Source: a virus. Taken from it: a stretch of DNA of 24,043 nt. Below are positions 1 through 6,003 of this stretch, in pieces. A program made the translations under genes and the position numbers. Positions within the stretch are counted from its first letter, which is position 1. The number at the start of each line of letters is the position of its first letter. The stretch lies in the IMG/VR virus record IMGVR_UViG_3300034166_000013, positions 1 through 24,043 of that record; one strand, 5' to 3'. The notes beneath the pieces are model-generated. The model saw nothing but the letters and a program-made list of their open reading frames with translations. It searched no databases and was not told the DNA's origin.

Positions 1-289
1 GGTCTTGTGCGATGGCGATCAACTCATGGAGGAAAACATGAAGCACCTCGTGGAGTGCTGTCTGGGATAGGGACTTATTGTTTATCGGCGTTGCACCGAA
101 ATCCCCTAAGCGGTAAGTCGCTAGCTTCGCATCGTCGTTGAACTCGACTGATGCCATTGCATCCTTGGCCTGTTTCTGGCCGCGCTCTATTCGCCATCGG
201 TGCAGGCCCAGCAAGTCCTGCCATTGCTTGACAAAATCATCGAATTGCTCTGCCTGGACTGCGGTAGGAACATTCTGATGTTTTGCCAT
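1..289 (-). CDS. Putative HExxH zinc metallopeptidase, C-terminus cut off by window edge
   Basis: An open frame begins with ATG at 289-287 and runs off the left edge; 96 codons are visible. A Shine-Dalgarno-like AGGTG lies just upstream, and the start is 7 bases past the lysozyme stop, so it continues the same operon. Residues 80-84 read HEVLH and are followed by VFLHEL, giving an HExxHxxxHE arrangement. HExxH is the zinc-binding and catalytic motif of many metallopeptidases, in which the two His bind zinc and the Glu activates water. Before it is a Trp/Leu-rich stretch (about residues 23-34) as seen in SprT-like and other small phage HExxH proteins. No signal peptide is seen, so a cytoplasmic role is likely. 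The substrate is unknown, and the third metal ligand cannot be assigned because the rest of the protein is missing. Confidence 0.72.
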   Translation of the reverse strand, partial: MAKHQNVPTAVQAEQFDDFVKQWQDLLGLHRWRIERGQKQAKDAMASVEFNDDAKLATYRLGDFGATPINNKSLSQTALHEVLHVFLHELIAIAQD

Positions 290-296
290 ACATCAC

Positions 297-806
297 CTAT
301 AGGCTTGAGAGGAAAAGCTCTCTTTCTGCTTTCCTACGTTTAACCAGGCCGGGTAAAACCCTGCCGCCGCCCTTAGTCCAGTCCATCAGATGATCTGCGG
401 CCTGCTGCCACTCTCCGCGATTGGCCTTGATGCGAATCTGGCTGCGCTGAAGATTGCCTAGCCCAGCGTTGAACGCAAAAGAGACAAGAGCGTCGAATGC
501 GCCTTGATACTCAACCACACCGGGCACAAGACGAAGAACACCGCGCTCAAAAGTGCCGACATCATCTCGGAACAAATCTTCCACTTCCTGCTTCGACCAC
601 ATACGAGAGTCCTCGGCCTTGAGTGGATAGTCACTCCTGAGAAGCCCGTTATAGCCTTCTTTTCTGACAACAGGAAGTCGGATTTGGTCTTGGTAGAGAA
701 CATGGCCATATCCAATCGTCCAGATCGTCGCTGGGCATAAGTAAGGCTTGAGCCTGCACCCCTCGTAGAGATGCATTAACTCAGCGCCCTCTTTTGAGAG
801 CTTCAT
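297..806 (-). CDS. Endolysin: phage lysozyme, glycoside hydrolase family 24
   Basis: This 169-residue protein should cleave the N-acetylmuramic acid to N-acetylglucosamine bond of peptidoglycan at the end of infection. The T4-lysozyme-type active site is visible: E15 in LYEG, and T30 followed by IGYGH (31-35). The position matching T4 Asp20 is C24 (in YLCPA), a substitution common in this family; in T4 lysozyme, Cys at that position is reported to keep much of the activity. Residues 36-70 form a longer insertion than in T4, as in many R21/P21-like lysozymes. The C-terminal half has the usual AFDALVSFAFNAGLG helix and the late GLVKRRKAERELF motif. There is no N-terminal signal-anchor, so export should depend on the holin. 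Its ATG overlaps the holin stop as ATGA, with GGAAGAA as ribosome site. Confidence 0.95.
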   Translation of the reverse strand: MKLSKEGAELMHLYEGCRLKPYLCPATIWTIGYGHVLYQDQIRLPVVRKEGYNGLLRSDYPLKAEDSRMWSKQEVEDLFRDDVGTFERGVLRLVPGVVEYQGAFDALVSFAFNAGLGNLQRSQIRIKANRGEWQQAADHLMDWTKGGGRVLPGLVKRRKAERELFLSSL

Positions 807-1303
807 TTCTTCCAGGAGCGTGATCCGAACCAGAATCCAATGATCCCGCCGAGCATCGCCATCTCGTCATCGGTGAAGATCACCTCGGTCACCCGCAAGA
901 GGTCGTCGATGTTCTGAATCAGGCTCGGATGGGTGAAGGCATACCAAGCAATCACACCGTTTACCGCGATCAGCTCAAGAATAAAAATGTATGTAACGGT
1001 AGGCCGAACAGTCCCGACATAGTTCGCCACCCACTTAGAGGCTTTCTCCAGCACCTTTTCATCGTGCTTCAGAGCCGCCTCGGTCATCTTGGCGTCAGTC
1101 TCTAGAGCGACTTGCTCGGTACGCATCTCCTCGATACGCGCCTGAGCAGCAAATCCCTGCGCCGCCATCTGTAGATCGCGCTCCGTGGCAAGTTTTGCCA
1201 GTTCCCGCTCATGGGCCTGGTCAGACTTGTTTTGGAAGAACTCTAAGAGCTTGGGAAGGCCAGAGATCAGCAGGCCACCAAGTGTAGAAAGTAGAGACAG
1301 CAT
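803..1303 (-). CDS. Holin-like membrane protein, 3TM gene-transfer-release type
   Basis: The frame is open from 1366, but the likely start is ATG at 1303-1301, which forms a TGATG overlap with the previous stop and gives 166 residues. Residues 1-23 are an amphipathic or membrane helix, 24-95 are a charged coiled-coil-like stretch rich in Glu, Ala and Lys, 102-123 are a hydrophobic segment (TYIFILELIAVNGVIAWYAF), and 147-160 are a second one ending in GFWFGSRS. This layout and the FWFGSR ending match the Pfam family of 3TM holins first described in gene transfer agents (PF11351). The role is to permeabilise the inner membrane and release the lysozyme encoded immediately downstream with a 4-base overlap. 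The holin call is family-based; the pore function is inferred. Confidence 0.8.
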   Translation of the reverse strand: MLSLLSTLGGLLISGLPKLLEFFQNKSDQAHERELAKLATERDLQMAAQGFAAQARIEEMRTEQVALETDAKMTEAALKHDEKVLEKASKWVANYVGTVRPTVTYIFILELIAVNGVIAWYAFTHPSLIQNIDDLLRVTEVIFTDDEMAMLGGIIGFWFGSRSWKK

Positions 1304-1773
1304 CAGATCACCATCGCGTAAATCATGAGAGAGGTTCCAAGTCCACCGACCAGAACACTCACCCACAGGAGTTGAACCATTACTGCAAGAATCGCAGCAG
1401 ATGAGAGAACAATGGAGAGCTGGAGCGCCATACCAGCGTACGAGAACCAGGGACTCCGTGTCTTGGCGATGTCGCGAGCAGCCTCAGCAGCCCGAGCCTT
1501 CTCAGATATCTCCTCCATGTCGGCTCGTTGCTTCGCTTCCTTCTCCGAGGCTCCAGAGGTCTCATAGATAGTCGCCCTGACATTCTTGGCTTGATACCAC
1601 GCCCAATAGTTATTTGCTTGAATCGTGTTGTTCAGGACTTTGGAGGAGTTAGACCCACCAAACATCCCATTCACGGCCAGGATCAGCGCAAAGATAGAGA
1701 TCGTGATCGCGGCCCATTGTTTGACATACGCCTCTCTCTCAGAGCGAGACATCGTGTTCGGCAGGACTCTCAA
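1303..1773 (-). CDS. DUF4337-like membrane protein of the lysis region
   Basis: This protein of about 156 residues (counted from the TTG start) resembles DUF4337 proteins: an N-terminal membrane segment (about 20-38), then the signature region NNTIQANNYWAWYQAKNV (about 48-65), a charged helix, and two hydrophobic segments at the C-terminus (about 110-156). Its biochemical role is unknown. The longest frame starts with GTG at 1782, but a strong AAGGAG sits 8 bases before a TTG at 1773-1771, which also overlaps the upstream stop as TTGA, so I prefer that start; an ATG at 1752 has no ribosome site. The stop overlaps the holin ATG. Position between other membrane genes and the holin suggests a part in lysis or membrane modification, but that is inference. 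Confidence 0.72.
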   Translation of the reverse strand: MRVLPNTMSRSEREAYVKQWAAITISIFALILAVNGMFGGSNSSKVLNNTIQANNYWAWYQAKNVRATIYETSGASEKEAKQRADMEEISEKARAAEAARDIAKTRSPWFSYAGMALQLSIVLSSAAILAVMVQLLWVSVLVGGLGTSLMIYAMVI

Positions 1774-2264
1774 AATCCACACTCCTTAGAAGACTTGCAA
1801 TGGCCCCATCCTAGATAGGCCATGTATGCCATAGCACCAAGTGCTATAACGATGATCACAGCCCCAACGGTGGCCTCAATCATCTGAGCGATCTGTTTCT
1901 TTCGACGGGCTGCGGCTTCCTTCTCCCGCTTGGCCTCGAGCGCATCATCTCGGTTCATCTGAGCCACACGAATCTGGATGTTTTCCCAAACATCAGCGTT
2001 CCCGGTGGTGAAGAACATCATCTTGAGTTCGTCTTCGAACTGCTTTTGCTGCATCAACTGGAGTTCGGCCTGAATCGCCATCCCCATGTTGGAGCCGCCC
2101 TTCTTCTTGGCCTGGGCTACAGCTTTCGTTGCCTCATGTTTGGCATCGAAATATTTACCCAAAAGAGGCCCAAGACTGCGAACATCGTCGACAGCCTTGG
2201 ATGCCTTCTTGATTAGGTTAACCGCTGACGATACAGCAGCTATCGCGGTCAGCGGATCGATCAC
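1770..2264 (-). CDS. Tail-anchored membrane protein of unknown function, lysis region
   Basis: This 164-residue protein has an N-terminal Ala/Ser-rich helix (MIDPLTAIAAVSSAVNLIKK), a long charged helical middle (about 60-128), one hydrophobic segment at about 131-152, and a short polar tail with cysteines at 156 and 162. I do not recognise a named family, although the N-terminus resembles small virion or membrane proteins of aquatic phages. The start is GTG, supported because GTGA overlaps the stop of the 52-residue gene before it. With the TM near the C-terminus, the helical part should be cytoplasmic and the cysteine tail periplasmic, or the reverse if insertion is unusual. It lies in a run of four membrane-protein genes before the lysozyme. 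A spanin or lysis-timing role is possible, but no lipobox is present. Confidence 0.7.
   Translation of the reverse strand: MIDPLTAIAAVSSAVNLIKKASKAVDDVRSLGPLLGKYFDAKHEATKAVAQAKKKGGSNMGMAIQAELQLMQQKQFEDELKMMFFTTGNADVWENIQIRVAQMNRDDALEAKREKEAAARRKKQIAQMIEATVGAVIIVIALGAMAYMAYLGWGHCKSSKECGF
1782..1787 (-). promoter_or_regulatory. Ribosome binding site that decides the TTG start of the DUF4337-like gene
   Basis: The minus strand reads AAGGAG here, 8 bases before TTG at 1773-1771. The GTG at 1782-1780 touches the site with no spacer, and the ATG at 1752-1750 has nothing comparable upstream, so TTG is the best-supported start. Confidence 0.6.
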
Positions 2265-2419
2265 AGCTTTGTAACCAGACCGATCAAAAGAAGAATGATC
2301 GCTCCAGCACTGGTAATCAGGATTTGCTCTAGCCGCTTGAGCCTAGCGTTGATACCAGCGTATCGCTCGGCACAAACAGCCTCATGGGTCATGAGCTTTG
2401 ACTCCACTTCTGTGACCAT
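2261..2419 (-). CDS. Small single-pass membrane protein, XhlA/holin-accessory-like, 52 aa
   Basis: ATG at 2419-2417 opens a 52-codon frame ending in TGA at 2263-2261. The protein has a charged N-terminal helix (MVTEVESKLMTHEAVCAERY) leading into NARLKRLEQ and a C-terminal membrane segment at about residues 34-50 (ITSAGAIILLLIGLV). This N-charged helix plus C-terminal TM plan is that of XhlA-type haemolysin/holin accessory proteins and many small phage membrane proteins. A GGAG ribosome site lies 9 bases upstream, the start is 3 bases after the chaperone-like gene's stop, and the stop overlaps the next start as GTGA. These couplings make it a convincing gene despite its size. The exact role in lysis is not shown by sequence. 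Confidence 0.8.
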   Translation of the reverse strand: MVTEVESKLMTHEAVCAERYAGINARLKRLEQILITSAGAIILLLIGLVTKL

Positions 2420-2422
2420 TTA

Positions 2423-2935
2423 TCACGGCTCCTCGGGCCAGGTTACGTTCCAAGGAAAACCCTGCTGAGTAGGAACATCACGCAAGGCTTGACGATAAAC
2501 CTCCCAGGCGCCAGGAATGTTCTCGTTGCGCTCGAGATGCTTAACCACCACCCAGTCGGTTTCCTTCAGCTTCTGGCTGCGCTGCTCACGCATAGCCTTA
2601 GACTGCTCGGCGTCCTTCTGAGCCTTGTATGCGGCTTCCTGCTCAGCAGCGGTTTTGGCAGGCTCAGTATCCGTTGCAGGACGGTCAGTAAAGATCGGCC
2701 CAAGAACGTGCTTGGTGAACCACTTGCCATCAATCTGCTCCACGCCTTGACGCATAGAGAACTGATAAACAGTAGCTCCTGTAGCCTGTGGGCCTTCGAA
2801 GACTACATCAGCGCCTAGCGCCTCTAGCACCTCTTCCGTGGTGCGATCCCATGACGGGCCACCATTGTCCTTGGCCCAACGCCGGAGTTCATCCTCCAAC
2901 ATAACTGCGCCAGTAGCGCGAATTCTGATTTCCAT
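2423..2935 (-). CDS. Tail fibre assembly / tail assembly chaperone-like protein
   Basis: This 170-residue protein has an N-terminal domain (about 1-80), an Ala/Glu/Lys-rich linker (about 85-118), and a C-terminal region that looks like the phage tail assembly chaperone family (PF16778-like): REQRSQKLKETDW at 116-128, then WEVYRQALRDVPTQQGFPW and NVTWPEEP to the end. Such proteins usually sit directly after a fibre gene and help it fold, trimerise or attach; some stay in the particle. Here it follows the repeat fibre gene, with AAGGAG 8 bases before the ATG; that site overlaps the fibre stop. The N-terminal part is not recognised and may be an independent virion domain. Family call by motif recognition; partner inferred from position. 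Confidence 0.75.
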   Translation of the reverse strand: MEIRIRATGAVMLEDELRRWAKDNGGPSWDRTTEEVLEALGADVVFEGPQATGATVYQFSMRQGVEQIDGKWFTKHVLGPIFTDRPATDTEPAKTAAEQEAAYKAQKDAEQSKAMREQRSQKLKETDWVVVKHLERNENIPGAWEVYRQALRDVPTQQGFPWNVTWPEEP

Positions 2936-2945
2936 GCTTTGCTCC

Positions 2946-4925
2946 TTATGCGATGGCGAGGAAGATGTAGGACGCGCCGTTGACGTTCAGATTTTCCGTT
3001 GTTTCATTAACGACAAACCCTGTGCTGTCTGTGTCAACCGCATCTTGTCCGGTTTGCTCTGCAGCCGTGGTGTTAAGTTCAAGGAAGGGATCGTTGCCCG
3101 ACACAATTCCTCGTGCGCTATCAAACACAACCCAATCACCGGCCGCATTCGTGCGCTTAATAAGCACGAACCGAGCGCCGCCCGTGAATCCGCAGTTAAT
3201 CGTTTGACTGCTTCCGTTGCCGGTATAACTTCCGACCTTGGAAACACCTATAACGGTTGAGAAAAGGTAGGCGACGTATGTCTCTGCACTCAAGTTCTGA
3301 TCGGTAACACCAACTCCAAAAGTGGTTGATGTCGGTGTTAACCAAGAACCAGAAAATGTTTGCGCCGCTGATCTGCCGCCAGTAGAGGAAGAAAACAGTT
3401 CAAGATATTGGTCTACACCCAAAGAAGATGCATACACAGCGCCATACGTTGCGCCATTCCTTCTCTTAGTAATGATTAATTCAGGGGTAACGCCAAGGTT
3501 ATGATTCAGCGTCAGGTTAGAACCCGTCCCCGTATAGCAAACCACATCAAAGAAGCCGGGGGCGCGTTTGAAGAAATGCCCGACATAAGTTTGGCCGCCG
3601 CCAAACCCGCTATTTAAATTTCCGTTATTGTTGCTATACCCCGTCATATTAAACGTATTACCAGATTCAGAATTTTCTGCGTCTGTCACGTTTGTGGCTA
3701 AAGTAACAGCCAAGCCCCTCAAAATATCAGTTGCGAATGTCTTGGCGTGTATAGCGCCGCGATTTATACCAATAAACATATCAGGGAAAAAGCCTGTTGT
3801 TATTTGCTGAGTACTTCCTGTGCCAGTCCATATATTAGGATTAAACACACTCGTCCCCGTCGTCGGAGTTTTCATCGGGCCGCGACGGATGGCGATGTAG
3901 ATGTAGGTGTTGCCGGAGTTATTCCAAAAAGTGCCCCCGCCCTCAAGAATGAAGCCAGTAGCAGTTGGTGCGATTTGCGTAAGACCACTAGCCCCGTTCC
4001 ATGACACCTCGTCAGTTGAACTATTAGGAACAAGGGCGAAATCTCCCCCTGTACCGTTTACCATGCCCCGCATGACATCCACCAACTGCCAATCACCAGT
4101 AATAGAGGTATTTTTAATCAATACCCATTGAGGTTCATAACCGAGAGTGACCGCATTACCGGCTGCGCCTGTACCCGTATAAGACCCACACGAAATCACA
4201 TTGTCCGTACCCGTCAGGCCAAAGCCTCCTGCGTTGTGGGCGAAGAGGTAGGCGACGTAGGTGCCATTATTAAAATTTAACTCTAGATCGTTATCTGCCT
4301 GAAATGTTGTACTTGTTGGGTTCCAGTCAAAATCAGTAGAAGTGTTGGCGGCATTTTGGGAATCTAGACGAATAAACCCATATCTTCCGCTATTGATTGA
4401 ACGATGAAACACAGTCCAAATACTTGTTGTATCTGTGCGCTTGACAATAATGCAGCCAGGAACAGAACCAAGACTGTGTGAAATAGTGCGATTGCCAGTT
4501 CCATCCCCCGTCCACGTCACCACATCAAAGAACTTCGGCTGCTTGCGGAATGTCCATGAGACGTAAGAGCCGGTGCTTTCATTTACTTGACTTCCACCGG
4601 CAAGAGTAAATCCGTTAGCGTTAAACGCTGTAACACGATTAGTAGATGTGGATTCAGCGTTTGTGAGGTTGCTATTGATGTACTTCGTTGATCCACGAGT
4701 TGTATCAACAAGTTGATGGTCGTAAACAGATGAAATGCGGCTCTTCAGCCAAACCAACCCACCCTTCGTGGACAGATCAATCCCGTTGGTGATGGTCTGC
4801 GTAGAGCCGTTTCCGGTGTAGAGCCACGTCGAGAAACATGACTCTATATATACAGCCTCGCCAGTCTTGGCGAATTCACCAAAACCCTGTGCAGAAGCCG
4901 CGCCTTTTGTTTCAATTAGTGGCAT
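2946..4925 (-). CDS. Tail fibre / receptor-binding protein with six DUF7483-like repeats
   Basis: This 659-residue protein starts MPLIETKGAASAQGFGEF, a head seen in fibre proteins of many uncultured aquatic phages, and is then built entirely of about six related units of roughly 100 residues. Each begins with a Tyr/Trp-Thr-Gly motif (36-38, 138-140, 249-251, 366-368, 464-466, 567-569) followed by a TI-like strand, has a LIIKR-like strand near the middle and a Trp/Val-Phe/Val-D or H segment, and ends with a YVAYLFA-like strand (near 121, 223, 341, 447, 550, 653). This matches the beta-sandwich DUF7483 type. The likely role is host recognition at the tail. It follows the first fibre gene with AAGGAG five bases before the ATG and precedes the chaperone-like gene. 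Confidence 0.85.
   Translation of the reverse strand: MPLIETKGAASAQGFGEFAKTGEAVYIESCFSTWLYTGNGSTQTITNGIDLSTKGGLVWLKSRISSVYDHQLVDTTRGSTKYINSNLTNAESTSTNRVTAFNANGFTLAGGSQVNESTGSYVSWTFRKQPKFFDVVTWTGDGTGNRTISHSLGSVPGCIIVKRTDTTSIWTVFHRSINSGRYGFIRLDSQNAANTSTDFDWNPTSTTFQADNDLELNFNNGTYVAYLFAHNAGGFGLTGTDNVISCGSYTGTGAAGNAVTLGYEPQWVLIKNTSITGDWQLVDVMRGMVNGTGGDFALVPNSSTDEVSWNGASGLTQIAPTATGFILEGGGTFWNNSGNTYIYIAIRRGPMKTPTTGTSVFNPNIWTGTGSTQQITTGFFPDMFIGINRGAIHAKTFATDILRGLAVTLATNVTDAENSESGNTFNMTGYSNNNGNLNSGFGGGQTYVGHFFKRAPGFFDVVCYTGTGSNLTLNHNLGVTPELIITKRRNGATYGAVYASSLGVDQYLELFSSSTGGRSAAQTFSGSWLTPTSTTFGVGVTDQNLSAETYVAYLFSTVIGVSKVGSYTGNGSSQTINCGFTGGARFVLIKRTNAAGDWVVFDSARGIVSGNDPFLELNTTAAEQTGQDAVDTDSTGFVVNETTENLNVNGASYIFLAIA
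2949..4832 (-). repeat. Six tandem protein-level repeats of about 100 residues in the fibre gene
   Basis: The units start near residues 32, 134, 245, 362, 460 and 563 of the encoded fibre. They share opening (Y/W)TG and closing YVAYLF-like strands but are diverged at DNA level, so this is an old duplication series kept by function rather than a recent DNA repeat. Confidence 0.8.
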
Positions 4926-4934
4926 ACGGACTCC

Positions 4935-5993
4935 TTACTTGAACTGGGTCTGCGAAGCCAACACCGTGAAAGTCGCTGATCCCGTTTTAATGATCGTATA
5001 AACGTAGGCATCGATGCCGCTTGCATTACCCGCAGCAGGAGCGGTTCCTCCTTGCCACTTCGGAGTGACGCTAGTTCCGTCCACTTGAACCGCGCTGTTG
5101 TAGTACGCAGTAGACCCTTGAGTCACCAAGAAAGCAACCGTTACGCTCTGGCCCGTACTCATGGCCGTATTCAGACTTGTACCACTCGAGGCGCGGAAAT
5201 TCACCGTCCAATTCGCAGAAGCATTGGAGGTGTAGTAAATGACCGATTGCGTGGTCACATCAAAATTGATCGTGCCCGTTGCGGCAGTAGCCGAGACAGT
5301 CGTTGTCTCTGCTGCATCATTCAAAACCATCGCCAGGGAGCTAGACGAACCGCTAAATGTCTGTGTTGCGGTGAAGGTCTGAGCGACGCTCAATCCGGCA
5401 ATGGTCGTGGACGCATCAGGAAATGTGGCCGTCCGGCTTGCCGTCAGCGTTCCAGGAGTCAGCGTGACCCGATAAGAAGACGATCCACCAGCTCGACCCG
5501 CAATAATGATCCCGTCCTCGGACGATGTGGCCGTGCCGAAGGTCTGTCCCGTGGCGTTGAAGAAGGTATTAGCACCCGTGAAGGCGTTATTTGCCGAGGT
5601 GCTGACGTTTCCACCAGACGCCCAACTCAGCACTCCAGAGCCGTTCGTTGAGAGAACCTGGTTCGCCGTGCCATCTGCGCTAGGAAGCGTCCATTGCACA
5701 TTAGAAGCGATGGAAGCAGGAGCCATGAACCCGACATAGTTCGTGCCGTTGTCGGTGTCCTCGTACAGCTTCAGATCGGCTCCAGAGGCCGAAGTACCCT
5801 TGGCCGCGAGCGTTCCTACAACCGTGATGTTGTCACCCGCAGCGCCGGACTGGAAGTCCTTGAGCTGGGCCATAAGCTCACGAATGGCATCGTTGATACC
5901 ACTCGGGGCACAGCCCTCCGCGATGTTGATTCCATCGATGTCGGTGTTATCACCAGCGGTGGTCGAAAACTCTGAGATTTTTGCGCGTGGCAT
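4935..5993 (-). CDS. Tail fibre protein, N-terminal attachment type
   Basis: The 352-residue product begins with an N-terminal block (about 1-50) with NTDIDGINIAEGCAPSGIND followed by AIRELMAQLKDFQ, common at the head of phage fibres and thought to attach the fibre to the tail. It is followed by Ser/Thr/Ala/Gly-rich sequence with motifs typical of fibre shafts: WTLPSADGTANQVLSTNGSG (about 101-120), two TFTGANTFF/TFTATQTF-like repeats, and a beta-rich C-terminus with YVYTIIKTGSATFTVLASQ. No catalytic residues are evident. It is a likely adaptor or shaft fibre, with the repeat fibre downstream as the distal receptor binder. AAGGA precedes the ATG. Assignment by sequence style; the exact place in the tail is inferred. 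Confidence 0.8.
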   Translation of the reverse strand: MPRAKISEFSTTAGDNTDIDGINIAEGCAPSGINDAIRELMAQLKDFQSGAAGDNITVVGTLAAKGTSASGADLKLYEDTDNGTNYVGFMAPASIASNVQWTLPSADGTANQVLSTNGSGVLSWASGGNVSTSANNAFTGANTFFNATGQTFGTATSSEDGIIIAGRAGGSSSYRVTLTPGTLTASRTATFPDASTTIAGLSVAQTFTATQTFSGSSSSLAMVLNDAAETTTVSATAATGTINFDVTTQSVIYYTSNASANWTVNFRASSGTSLNTAMSTGQSVTVAFLVTQGSTAYYNSAVQVDGTSVTPKWQGGTAPAAGNASGIDAYVYTIIKTGSATFTVLASQTQFK

Positions 5994-6003
5994 GATTTAT
6001 TCC

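Noticed and set aside
5052-5651. 199-codon plus-strand frame opposite the first fibre gene
   Set aside because: Arg/Ser/Cys-rich sequence, typical of antisense to a Ser/Thr-rich beta protein; no motif.
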